Assembly: GCA_937951625.1 (NCBI GenBank)
Contig: CALFBP010000010.1
Location: 62,001 to 126,000, forward strand
DNA: 64,000 nucleotides
Origin: an uncultured Thermoguttaceae bacterium
Lineage (GTDB): Bacteria; Planctomycetota; Planctomycetia; Pirellulales; Thermoguttaceae
Direction: 5' to 3'
Positions within the stretch are counted from its first letter, which is position 1. Each line of letters begins with the position of its first letter. Shown here piece after piece: positions 56,314 through 64,000 of this stretch. The notes beneath the pieces were generated by a model. That model had not been told where the DNA came from and ran no database searches. It saw only the letters and a list, made by a program, of their open reading frames with translations. The position numbers and the translations under genes were made by a program.

Positions 56314-57369
56314 ATGAAAATTGGGATATTCCTCCCCAATTGGTTGGGCGACTTGGTAATGGCAACTCCCGCGCTCCGCGCTATACGACGCCGATACGGC
56401 TCCAGCGCGAGAATGATTGGCATCATGCGACCCCATTTGGCTGAGGTGTTGAACGGCACGTCATGGCTTGACGAGCAATGGTACTTCAACCCTCACAGCA
56501 AAGACCCCGAGCTTCGTCCTTGGGCCTTGATTCGGAGGATGCGGCAGGAGCGGATCGATGTTGCTTTGCTGTTTCCAAACTCAATGCGGGTAGCCATCGT
56601 AGCGCAATTGGGGGGGGCCAAAGAACGGGTGGGCTACGCCCGCTACGGTCGCGGTCCTTTGCTGACGCGAAAAGTAGACTCTCCCCAAGCGGGCGGTCTG
56701 GCTAAACCCTGTCCCATGGTGGATTACTTCCTCAGATTGAGCGAGGCGATGGGGTGCCCGCCGGAGTCCCGAAGGCTCGAATTGGCAACCACTCCTGAGG
56801 ACGAACGCTCGGCCGACTTGGTTTGGGAACGGCTGGGCTTGCGGAGCGATGGCCGTGTAATGACATTCAACTGTAGCGGGGCTTACGGTTCAGCCAAGCT
56901 CTGGCCCATCGAGCACTTTGGTGACTTGGCCAGAAGCGTCGCCCGTGACTTGGATCACGATGTGCTAGTCCTGTGCGGACCCAAAGAGCGGGGGATTGCG
57001 CGAGCCATCGTAGCGCGGGCCGAACATCCGCGGGTATTCTCGATGGCCGATCAGCCGATTGACCTGGGCACGGCCAAGGCTTGCATTCGTCGGGCAAAAA
57101 TGATGGTTTCAACCGACAGTGGTCCCCGCCATGTGGCCGCGGCGTTCGGCAAACCGGTGGTCACCCTCTACGGCTCGATGCCGCCCGTCTTCGGCGAGAA
57201 TCCCACCGTGCTTGCCGTCGACTTGCGTTTGGACCTCGATTGCATCGGCTGTCAGAATCGCGTGTGTCCGTTGGGACACCACAAGTGTATGCGTGACCTC
57301 ACGCCGGATATGGTATACCGTGAGGTGGCCCGCTTGGTCCGCGAAGACCGCGCCGCCCATGCAGCGTGA
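56314..57369 (+). CDS. waaF: Lipopolysaccharide heptosyltransferase (GT9, WaaF-like)
   Basis: A 351-residue ADP-heptose:LPS heptosyltransferase that builds the inner core of LPS. IGIFLPNWLGDLVMATPALRAIRRRY at the N-terminus, VLCGPKERGIARAIV, STDSGPRHVAAAFGKPVVTLYGS (nucleotide-sugar site) and the C-terminal Cys-rich CIGCQNRVCPLGHHKCMRDL fit the WaaF (heptosyltransferase II) branch. It implies a Gram-negative envelope with heptose-containing LPS. It is convergent with the H4MPT-associated cluster. Confidence 0.9.
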   Translation: MKIGIFLPNWLGDLVMATPALRAIRRRYGSSARMIGIMRPHLAEVLNGTSWLDEQWYFNPHSKDPELRPWALIRRMRQERIDVALLFPNSMRVAIVAQLGGAKERVGYARYGRGPLLTRKVDSPQAGGLAKPCPMVDYFLRLSEAMGCPPESRRLELATTPEDERSADLVWERLGLRSDGRVMTFNCSGAYGSAKLWPIEHFGDLARSVARDLDHDVLVLCGPKERGIARAIVARAEHPRVFSMADQPIDLGTAKACIRRAKMMVSTDSGPRHVAAAFGKPVVTLYGSMPPVFGENPTVLAVDLRLDLDCIGCQNRVCPLGHHKCMRDLTPDMVYREVARLVREDRAAHAA

Positions 57370-57447
57370 ACGCGGCAAGCGGTCGCCGCCCCAGTCAGCA
57401 GGGGGCGAAGCCCACCATTTCGTACCACCGGCAGCGACGCTGGCTTT

Positions 57448-58080
57448 TCAGGGCGTGTTCAGCAGAAGGTCGCACTCTTCGAAAGACGGCGAGCGAAGGT
57501 TCACACAGCGAATGCGGACCAACGACACCGCCGCTTGAGGGAAAAAGCGGTCCACGAATCCGACCTCGGCCGCGTGCTCGGCGGTGAAGGGGGGGTTCGG
57601 GAGACTCGACTTCAAAAGGACCAACTCGCCCGCACGCAGGAATCTCGCGAGCCGGGCAGCGATCGAGTCGCTCGTCACGTCCCACGAATGTGGCAAGGGA
57701 GCGAGCTGGCTCAGGCCCGACTGCCGCAGCAAAACCTCTTCTTCGCGGAGGTAGTGCTCAGGGTCCAAAATGGCCAGGGGCGATGCCTTCTGGACGGCGG
57801 CAAACTCGTTGGGGTGCTTGAGCAGGCTCGCCTCGGGCAAAATGTTGGCCGCCAGTTCCGCAGTAACGCCAAGCAGTCGGATGCAAAGCCAATGGGCCGC
57901 TTCCTCGGTCAGCGGATGTAGTGCGAAGGCCTCGCGGATCGCATCGGCAAGGCGCCCTCCGCCGACAAGCATGAGGTTTTGCGCAGGCGTTTGGCTCGCC
58001 AACCAGGCGCGAAGGGAAGATACCAACTGGCGAAAGTCCAGCAGACTTCCCCCAAGCTTGATGACGCGCAGCGGAAGCAT
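57448..58080 (-). CDS. Amino-acid-kinase-fold protein of the H4MPT-associated cluster
   Basis: A 210-residue protein from the ATG at 58080, fixed by GGAGG ten bases upstream. IKLGGSLLDFRQLV and LMLVGGGRLADAIREAF are the nucleotide-binding motifs of the amino acid kinase (aspartate/uridylate kinase) fold; SWDVTSDSIAARLAR is the second part of the site. Short kinases of this kind accompany H4MPT/methanofuran genes in methylotrophs and planctomycetes and are related to MfnE. It is third in the cluster. A direct role in cofactor synthesis is inferred from context. Confidence 0.83.
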   Translation of the reverse strand: MLPLRVIKLGGSLLDFRQLVSSLRAWLASQTPAQNLMLVGGGRLADAIREAFALHPLTEEAAHWLCIRLLGVTAELAANILPEASLLKHPNEFAAVQKASPLAILDPEHYLREEEVLLRQSGLSQLAPLPHSWDVTSDSIAARLARFLRAGELVLLKSSLPNPPFTAEHAAEVGFVDRFFPQAAVSLVRIRCVNLRSPSFEECDLLLNTP

Positions 58081-58167
58081 CGCAATCCTCCAAGGTGTTC
58101 CCAAGTTGGCCGAGAAACCCGCGGGGCATTGACGACGTGCCCTACGGCGGTCCGTGGAGACGTGCTT

Positions 58168-59238
58168 TCAATTTCCTGCTTCCCGGGCCAACACGGCAAG
58201 GGCATGGGCCGTTGCCGCGCGCGAGATTTCGCTTCCCAAGACTTGGCCGAGCGAGGTCACGGGGGCGTCGATTCCGCTTCGCGCCAGCGCCCGACGGGCA
58301 AGGAATTCGCCTGCACCCGACACCACCACGCCAGTAGGCCGCTCGGCCGACCTTTCGACGACCATAGCTATGGCAGCGGCCACTTGATGACATTGGGCCT
58401 CGGCCACCTCTCGGGCCATTCCCAAGGCATCGACGCGACTCACCATGGTCCGATCTGCGCAAATCATTCGGGCGAAGCGGTCGTGGGCATACTCTCGGGT
58501 CGCCGGGCGACCATCGGCCGTGTGCAAACTGTCTGGCTCCTCCGGCAAATCGCCCAGCAGCAAGTAAGCGTCCCACGTCGTGGCGAACACCTCCTGAGCC
58601 ACCGCGCACGTTGCGTTTCGCGAGGGCCAGCCGAGGCGGCCCACGATGCCGCAGATCGGGCTCCGCTGCACGCCCGTGTAGATCAACTCGCCGCAAGCGA
58701 GACGCTCGGGATCGGTGCGGCCAAGGGCCACCACGCGGCCGTCGCGCAAGGGAATCACGTCGCAGGTGGTGGAGCCGATGTCGATCAACAGCCCCACTCC
58801 CTGCGGCACAAACCGCCCGGAGAACCGCGCCAAGGCGTGCCAATTCGACGCCGCGGCTCGTAGCGGGTTGGCAATGGCCTCCTCGGGCGTGGCCCAAGAG
58901 CCGTCGGTCAGGTACACGCGGATGGAAACGCCCGAGGCTGCGGCTTGCCGCCCCTCGGCCTTGACTTGCTTGACGTGCGCGGCGTGGACGGCGGCCTGAA
59001 CCGCCCTGACAATCGCGGCTACGCCCTCCGCCTTCGTGGCAAAGCAATCGGCCAGTTCGCCCGTCATCGTCACGGCCACGCGATTGGCCGGCGGAGCGGC
59101 GGCGAGCAAATCGGCGATGGCCTTGGGCAACTCGGCCGGATGACGCCACAAGGCGAACGGGCGGACGGTGGCAAACCCCCTGCCATCCGCCGCCTTCAGG
59201 TTCGCCCCGCCAATGTCCAAGGCAATCCAAGCATTCAT
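58168..59238 (-). CDS. H4MPT-linked C1-transfer pathway protein (TIGR03123 type)
   Basis: A 356-residue ASKHA-fold protein related to hydantoinase/oxoprolinase: IALDIGGANLKAAD at the N-terminus, VGLLIDIGSTTCDVIPL in the middle, then GELIYTGVQRSPIC and VVSGAGEFLARR. This combination defines a family found beside H4MPT-dependent formaldehyde oxidation genes; its biochemical step is not established. Its ATG overlaps the stop of the upstream ATP-grasp gene as ATGA, showing tight coupling. Confidence 0.9.
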   Translation of the reverse strand: MNAWIALDIGGANLKAADGRGFATVRPFALWRHPAELPKAIADLLAAAPPANRVAVTMTGELADCFATKAEGVAAIVRAVQAAVHAAHVKQVKAEGRQAAASGVSIRVYLTDGSWATPEEAIANPLRAAASNWHALARFSGRFVPQGVGLLIDIGSTTCDVIPLRDGRVVALGRTDPERLACGELIYTGVQRSPICGIVGRLGWPSRNATCAVAQEVFATTWDAYLLLGDLPEEPDSLHTADGRPATREYAHDRFARMICADRTMVSRVDALGMAREVAEAQCHQVAAAIAMVVERSAERPTGVVVSGAGEFLARRALARSGIDAPVTSLGQVLGSEISRAATAHALAVLAREAGN

Positions 59239-60359
59239 ACGTGGTCAGCCATCTGGCCAACGACCTTTGCGATCCCGCGCGACTCGAACCGGCAATTCCC
59301 GTCCGCGTCGAATTGTACCTGGACTGGCCGGAACGAGAATCGCGGAACGCGACCTTGGCAAACATCGAGCAGTGCGGCTGCAAGATTGGTTTCCTCAGCC
59401 GCGGCAGCGCGAAGGCCAACGTAGGAAGTGGTCAACCGCGGATTGATTTCGATCACGAAGTCATCGCGGCCGTTGGGGTCGGCGCCGAGAACCAGATCCA
59501 CGCCCAAGTAACCCATCACGCCAGGCAACGTGGCCACGCTCCGCACGGCGAGTTCCGCGGCGCGGCGGGCCAAGCCGTTTTCCAAGGGTAGAGAGCCGCC
59601 GAGATAGTGAAATCTCCCGTCGGCGCTGAGACGCTGCCGGCACGGCAGCAAAGGAAACAGACCCGCGGGGCCGCAAAGCACGGCCACGCTCGCGGCCGTA
59701 CCCGGGTGGAATCGCTCGATCCTGGCTGGCCCGCGGAACCGCGCTAGCCACGATTCGGCTGCTGCACGATGTTCCAAAAAGTGGACCTCCTGAGAACCAG
59801 CGCCGAGGCAGGGTTTTCCTACGGCAGGAAAATCGACCGTCCTCGGAAGCGAAGCTCCGGGTTCGATCCGCCATCCGCGAGGAACCGGCAGGTTGAAACG
59901 GCTCAGGTGCTCGGCCGTGGCGTGTTTATCGGAAGTGAGAGCCACTGTCTCGAGGGAGGGTCCGAGCAGCCTTCCGCCCGCCGCCTCGACCCACCGGCAT
60001 CGTTCCAGCAGGGCATGGTCCAACTCCGGCGCGATGACGATGGTCGCGTCGCAGGCCGCGGCCAACTCCCCAAAGGCTGTCCTCTCCTCCTCGGCCGTGT
60101 GGACGTGGCGGAACCTCACTCCCGCCATTTCGCCAGCAGCGCGATCTGGCCCGCCAGTTCGGTCCCTCGCTGCGAGACGAGAGCGGACCCAACGATGGTC
60201 CCGAAGCATGTCCACCTGCGCGCCGACCGCGACGAGGTCGGCCGCCATGGCCGCGGCCATGGCGGCGCCTTCGCAGAGGAGCGAGTCGGGCGGCCACCCC
60301 CAGCCGTCGTGCAAAAACCCGCCGCCCGTGACGAACTCGTACAGAAAAATGCGCTGCAC
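59235..60359 (-). CDS. ATP-grasp ligase of the H4MPT/methanofuran cluster
   Basis: A 374-residue protein starting at GTG 60359, with GGGAAGG upstream; the longer track start lacks this. It opens FLYEFVTGGGF. The ATP-grasp part has TSDKHATAEHLSRFNLPVP, PAVGKPCLGAGSQEVHF and the metal-binding DDFVIEINPRLTTSYVGLR. It resembles the MfnD-like (tyramine-glutamate ligase) ATP-grasp proteins of the methanofuran pathway, so an amide-bond-forming step in a C1-carrier cofactor is the likely role. First of the three coupled genes. Confidence 0.86.
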   Translation of the reverse strand: MQRIFLYEFVTGGGFLHDGWGWPPDSLLCEGAAMAAAMAADLVAVGAQVDMLRDHRWVRSRLAARDRTGGPDRAAGEMAGVRFRHVHTAEEERTAFGELAAACDATIVIAPELDHALLERCRWVEAAGGRLLGPSLETVALTSDKHATAEHLSRFNLPVPRGWRIEPGASLPRTVDFPAVGKPCLGAGSQEVHFLEHRAAAESWLARFRGPARIERFHPGTAASVAVLCGPAGLFPLLPCRQRLSADGRFHYLGGSLPLENGLARRAAELAVRSVATLPGVMGYLGVDLVLGADPNGRDDFVIEINPRLTTSYVGLRAAAAEETNLAAALLDVCQGRVPRFSFRPVQVQFDADGNCRFESRGIAKVVGQMADHV

Positions 60360-60445
60360 GCGGCCTTCCCTCGCAAGACAGCGGCGTTGGTTACGAAGGA
60401 GCGGTCGTCCCACGGAGCCAAGGCGATTCGGGTCGGCGCGGTAAT

Positions 60446-63043
60446 TTACTCGACCACCGTCGTTTGTTCCTCGAACACGGTGCGGTACAAGGGCAGGTGG
60501 CGATAATAGACCTGCAAAGTCAGGATGGCCATGGAGGTGGCGTACATGCGGCCGCCCTGTTTACCCCAGTCGGCCCCCTCGGGATTCCAGCTTCCCGCCT
60601 TATGGCCCTCGCGCTGCTGCGTGCGGATGAGGTGTTCGCGCATGCGGTGGTTCCAGAGGTCGAACTCGTCGCCCTCCATGTGGTGGAGCACCTGAGTGGC
60701 GTAGTAATAGTAGTAGGCGGGCCCCAAGTTCGTGCCGCTTTCCGGAGGCAGGTTGGTCATCAGGTATTTGACGCCGGCCAACAAGGCGGGCGTGTCCTTT
60801 TTCCAACCGAGGTACTGGCGCGTGAGCAATCCGGCGGCAGTGACGGAATGGCCCGCCGTTCCTTCGGGCATGTAACTATAACGCGACATTCGCGATTCCG
60901 CCGGCCCGGCGGCGCAGGAATCGACGAAGCGAGCCGCCCGAATCAGCGGGTCTTTGTCGATCGTCAGACCAGCGAGTTGGCCCGACCGGATGGCCAAAAA
61001 CATCCATCCGACGGCCGACATGTCGCCGGGTTGACGAGGCCCATAACGCCAGCCGCCTTCTTTGTGCTGCGACTGCATGATGTACTTGATCGCGCGCTGA
61101 GCAGGAAGCCGCAGGGCTTCGTGACCCGACAAACCGAACGCCTCGCACAAGGCAATGGTTCCCAAGGCGTGTGCGTACATGTTGCCGTCGAGTTTTCCGT
61201 CGACGTTGGGGTCTTTGCTTTCCACCTGCTGGCTGCGGAGGAAGCGGAGGCCCTTGAAGACGACCTCCTTATACTCCGCCAATTCCGGCGGATCGGCGGG
61301 CGCGCCGCGATGGTGGACCCCGGCGCCCAAGAATGGCAAGACACCGAAGGCCGTTGCCGCCGTATCGCTGTTGACGGCCTCGCTGTTTTTGTCCTCGCAG
61401 TCACAGCCCTCGATTTCCGCGGAATAGCCCTTGAGTTTCCAGCGTCCATCTTCGAGCTGGTGCTTCGCCAGCCACTTCAGGCCGCGCATCACGGCGGCCT
61501 CGGATTCGGGAGTGCCGCCATAGGCCTCCAGCAGGGCACGCTTGCTTTCGGCCGTCAATCGCCCCCCAAAAGAACCTCGCCGGAGAAGGGACTTCAGGTT
61601 CGGGTTCTCCAGGACCTCGCGGGGTAAGAAGCCCTTGCCAGCCAGCGAGACGCGGACGACGATCGGGTCGTCGCGCTTTTTATCGCCGCCGGTGGCCAGC
61701 ACCTTGGCCGAACGCACCCGTTCCTTGGCTTGCGGGGCCGCGCTGAACTCCAACGTCGCCGTGTTCTGGTCCGCACTGACTTGAACCGTCTTGACGGTGA
61801 CGCCTTCGGGCAAGCCGACGGCGTCGATCTGGAGCGGTCCCTTGTAGGTGCGGCGTTCGATGGGCACCTGCACCCGCTTCGTTTCGCCAGGCTGGAGCTT
61901 GACCACCATGAACGACTTGACCCGGAACGGCGTACGATCGACCAATAGCGGGGCCTCGACCTCGACGACCCGCCCGTACAACTTCGTGAACACCTTGACC
62001 GAGGCCTTTCCATCGGGCACGTCGCCTGAGGCGGTGACCGGCACCTTCACCGACCTTTGATCGGCGGCAAGTTTCACCGGCTTGCCCGTAAACTTTCCAG
62101 GGACCTCTTGCACCTGAATCTCCATCGGCCCCTGAAATTCACCGCGGTCCACCGACAGATCCAATTCCACCGTGGCGTTGGGCTGAATGGGCGTCTCGGG
62201 TGGGGGCAACAAACGCGGCAAAAACACTTTAGGCACGGAAATCTCAAGCGTCTGTTCCGCTTGGGTTGGCGTGGCGGGAACTCGCCGCAACGCTCGGGAG
62301 GCGACGGCAGTACCCGGCGTTGGTGGCGGAGCTTTCGGCTCCGGCGAACTGGGCTGCGGCGCAGGCTTGGCGGCCGGCATCGCTCCCGGCTTCGGACTTG
62401 GCATGGCCCCCGGCATGGCTCCCGGCATGGCTCCCGGCATCGCCTCGGGCATGGCTCCCGGCATGGCCCCCGGCATCGCCTCGGGCAAGGCTCCCGGCAT
62501 GGCCGCCGGCATGGCACTTGGCATGGCACTTGGCATGGCGCCAGAGGCGGGACTCGTGGTAGTAGGGGCAGGACCAAGATCCGCGACCACTTTGATGGTC
62601 ATCTTCAACGGTTCGTCGCCCAATTTTTCCGAGGCCGTGATTTCCAATTGTCCCTCCGACTTGTCCTCGGGAATCTCGCACGGCTTGGCGGTGATTTCTT
62701 CGGGAACCTCGCTCAATTGCACATGAACCGGCCCTTTGTTGCCTTTGCGGTCGATCTGTACCGTGACCGTCGCCGTTCCCGCAGGTTCCAAGGTAATGGG
62801 CGACAAGGGGGCCATCGCCATCTTGACAGGCGCGGCAGGTACGTCGGGCACAGGGGGTGGCGCCTGGACCTGAGGGGCGGGTGCGCTCTTGGCGGGTTCG
62901 GGAGGCGGCGATGATTTGCCGCAACCGAGCGCTAGTACCAGCGAAACCGCGACCGCTGTTTGAATTGGCCACAACAATCCAGGGCAAGACGAACCAGGAT
63001 CAATCCAAAGGCGAGAGCGAAGATGCAGTGAGAGAGTCTTCAT
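60446..63043 (-). CDS. Large lipoprotein-like protein with squalene-cyclase/prenyltransferase repeats
   Basis: An 865-residue protein from the ATG at 63043 (GGAG upstream). A hydrophobic stretch ends VLALGC, a plausible lipobox. Residues about 40-240 are Pro/Ala-rich and include 12 consecutive four-residue units of the GAMP type. Beta-sandwich-like modules follow (about 260-460). The C-terminal part (about 530-860) is an alpha/alpha toroid of the prenyltransferase/squalene-oxidase repeat: LKWLAKHQLEDGRWKL, LRFLRSQQ, YIMQSQHKEGGWRYGPRQPGDMS. No cyclase DxDD motif is seen, so enzyme activity is doubtful. It is 86 bases upstream of the ATP-grasp gene. Confidence 0.85.
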   Translation of the reverse strand: MKTLSLHLRSRLWIDPGSSCPGLLWPIQTAVAVSLVLALGCGKSSPPPEPAKSAPAPQVQAPPPVPDVPAAPVKMAMAPLSPITLEPAGTATVTVQIDRKGNKGPVHVQLSEVPEEITAKPCEIPEDKSEGQLEITASEKLGDEPLKMTIKVVADLGPAPTTTSPASGAMPSAMPSAMPAAMPGALPEAMPGAMPGAMPEAMPGAMPGAMPGAMPSPKPGAMPAAKPAPQPSSPEPKAPPPTPGTAVASRALRRVPATPTQAEQTLEISVPKVFLPRLLPPPETPIQPNATVELDLSVDRGEFQGPMEIQVQEVPGKFTGKPVKLAADQRSVKVPVTASGDVPDGKASVKVFTKLYGRVVEVEAPLLVDRTPFRVKSFMVVKLQPGETKRVQVPIERRTYKGPLQIDAVGLPEGVTVKTVQVSADQNTATLEFSAAPQAKERVRSAKVLATGGDKKRDDPIVVRVSLAGKGFLPREVLENPNLKSLLRRGSFGGRLTAESKRALLEAYGGTPESEAAVMRGLKWLAKHQLEDGRWKLKGYSAEIEGCDCEDKNSEAVNSDTAATAFGVLPFLGAGVHHRGAPADPPELAEYKEVVFKGLRFLRSQQVESKDPNVDGKLDGNMYAHALGTIALCEAFGLSGHEALRLPAQRAIKYIMQSQHKEGGWRYGPRQPGDMSAVGWMFLAIRSGQLAGLTIDKDPLIRAARFVDSCAAGPAESRMSRYSYMPEGTAGHSVTAAGLLTRQYLGWKKDTPALLAGVKYLMTNLPPESGTNLGPAYYYYYATQVLHHMEGDEFDLWNHRMREHLIRTQQREGHKAGSWNPEGADWGKQGGRMYATSMAILTLQVYYRHLPLYRTVFEEQTTVVE
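62399..62542 (-). repeat. In-frame 12-base tandem repeat (12 units)
   Basis: Twelve consecutive 12-base units encode [GSAE]-A-[ML]-P tetrapeptides, and three looser units follow down to 62363. The units are imperfect at DNA level, mostly in third positions, so the peptide pattern is under selection or the array is old. Confidence 0.9.
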
Positions 63044-63355
63044 GGCAGCACTCCACCGATTAAAAAGAATTTTTCCCACAAGTAGGGATGTTTTCTGATT
63101 CTCGGCTCTGACTGGGCTATGGCCGAGAGTGCGCCAACCAGAAATTTTTTCCGCCTAGGAATATGGCATTCTCGGAATAAGCGAACGAATGAATGGATTG
63201 TCAATTGGTCCGATCAGCCTTGTCAATCCCCCACTCCCGAGTCATCACCTGAACTATCAGGGTCCCACGAAGGATTCCTGATCCTAGCACACGGCGAATC
63301 GGAAGCTTCTATTATTGACAGCTAGCCCGATGCCCCTGTCCGACCATCGCTGCCG

Positions 63356-64000
63356 CTAGCGGGTCTGGGCGGTCTGCTGGGCAGGACGATCGAGGCGATA
63401 AAGGTAGTCGGGCCAGAGGGGGCAATTCAGGTCGGTCCACGTCTTGATGGCCAGTTTGGCCGTTGTGTCCAGCTTCAGCTCTCGATGGTTCTCGTCCGCC
63501 AGGACCTGCCACAAACGGCTCCGCAGCGTTCCGAACGACAGGGGTTCGGCTTTGAAATGACGCACGCCGTACGTGAAATCGAAGTAATGGACCCAGCCGC
63601 CAGAGATCAAGCCACGGTAGGAGGCGGGCACGCGATGCGCATCGAGCGTGCCGCGGAGGTCCAGCCGTTTGGGATCGCTCCCGTCGTGGCAACGAACGCA
63701 ATGGGCGTCGAGCACGGGCTGGACGACGCGCTGGTAGTCGAACGGTCCCGCGCCCCAGGGCGGGGGCTCCAGCGACCGCGGCGAATGCGTCAGCGCCACC
63801 CCGGGCTGGGGTGGCGGCGAAGCATGGCGCGGGTCGTGGCAGCCGATGCAGCTCCGCCGCTCGCCAGGCTGAAGTTGGATCACGCTCCGCATCCGCTGCA
63901 ATTCGTTGTAGTCTGCGTCGAGCAACTGGAAATAGAGCACCTTGCCCGCCGGCGCCAAGAACTGCACAGAGCCGTCCTCAGCGACGGGAACCGTGCCCAG
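63356..64000 (-). CDS. HzsA-related c-type haem protein (5' end outside window)
   Basis: The C-terminal 214 residues of a larger gene; the frame stays open to the right edge, so the ATG in the track is internal. The segment TVPVAEDGSVQFLAPAGK, then LQPGERRSCIGCHDPR and VLDAHCVRCHDG contains two haem c attachment sites (C-I-G-C-H and C-V-R-C-H). This pattern is that of proteins called HzsA-related, which share the C-terminal domain of hydrazine synthase subunit alpha but occur in many planctomycetes without anammox. It is likely an exported electron-transfer protein. Hydrazine synthesis is not implied. Confidence 0.82.
   Translation of the reverse strand: MGTVPVAEDGSVQFLAPAGKVLYFQLLDADYNELQRMRSVIQLQPGERRSCIGCHDPRHASPPPQPGVALTHSPRSLEPPPWGAGPFDYQRVVQPVLDAHCVRCHDGSDPKRLDLRGTLDAHRVPASYRGLISGGWVHYFDFTYGVRHFKAEPLSFGTLRSRLWQVLADENHRELKLDTTAKLAIKTWTDLNCPLWPDYLYRLDRPAQQTAQTR

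Noticed and set aside
62363-62542. CRISPR-like direct repeats
   Set aside because: The 12-base units are contiguous, without spacers, and lie in frame within a coding region.

Overview
The window reads as a chromosomal segment of a planctomycete, most likely of the Pirellulales/Thermoguttaceae type. This is inferred from content, not from a database match. Supporting signs are a DUF1559 pseudopilin-like protein with an H-x-DG tail, a DUF1080 protein, a DUF6807 (PmoA-like) protein, a HzsA-related c-type haem protein, Tat-exported proteins of unknown function, an MnmA with a large insert, and genes of the tetrahydromethanopterin (H4MPT)-linked C1 pathway outside archaea. The DNA is GC-rich and genes are mostly short mono- or bicistronic units on both strands. 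I see no rRNA, tRNA, CRISPR array, insertion sequence or prophage.

Layout. 0-9.6 kb: a truncated HD phosphohydrolase, a secreted protein of unknown function, a secreted nitrilase-family enzyme, a heparinase II/III-like protein, a DUF1559 pseudopilin with a promoter carrying a Fur-like palindrome, a DUF1080 protein and a URO-D/methyltransferase-fold protein. 9.7-11.9 kb: a divergent nitrosative-stress module, a Crp/Fnr (Dnr-like) regulator and the hybrid cluster protein Hcp, with an FNR/DNR box placed ideally for activation of hcp. 12-31 kb: mnmA, a parallel beta-helix protein, fumC, a LarA-like racemase with DUF2905, a non-pyrrolysine MttB-type methyltransferase convergent with a pterin-binding methyltransferase, a class V aminotransferase, a DJ-1/PfpI protein, a LOG-family protein overlapping mutS, a DUF6807 protein, a UvrC-like half protein and a Dus tRNA dihydrouridine synthase. 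31.8-43 kb: gyrA, a Gfo/Idh/MocA oxidoreductase, an NAD-linked formate dehydrogenase operon (NuoE-like, NuoF-like, FdhA) and an HtrA/Deg protease followed by a strong terminator. 43-50 kb: a possible protease remnant, a 32-residue basic protein with its own terminator (absent from the ORF track), a FabZ-like dehydratase, rhomboid protease and trmB run, a xylose isomerase homologue, a PQQ-like beta-propeller and a LURP-one protein. 50-64 kb: a Tat-exported protein, a nitrilase, an RNase D, a peroxiredoxin, a SpoIIE-type phosphatase, a heptosyltransferase, a three-gene H4MPT-associated cluster (ATP-grasp, TIGR03123-type, amino-acid kinase), a squalene-cyclase-fold lipoprotein with a tetrapeptide repeat, and the 3' part of a HzsA-related gene.

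How the genes work together. The recurring theme is one-carbon chemistry. MttB-like and pterin methyltransferases could move methyl groups to folate or pterin, the H4MPT-associated genes point to formaldehyde oxidation to formate, and the FDH operon would oxidise formate to CO2 with NAD reduction. None of the core H4MPT enzymes (Fae, Mch, Fhc, MtdB) and no corrinoid protein lie in the window, so the pathway must be completed elsewhere. A second theme is handling of extracellular polysaccharide (heparinase, beta-helix, DUF1080, xylose isomerase homologue). A third is stress response (Hcp, peroxiredoxin, DJ-1, HtrA, MutS).
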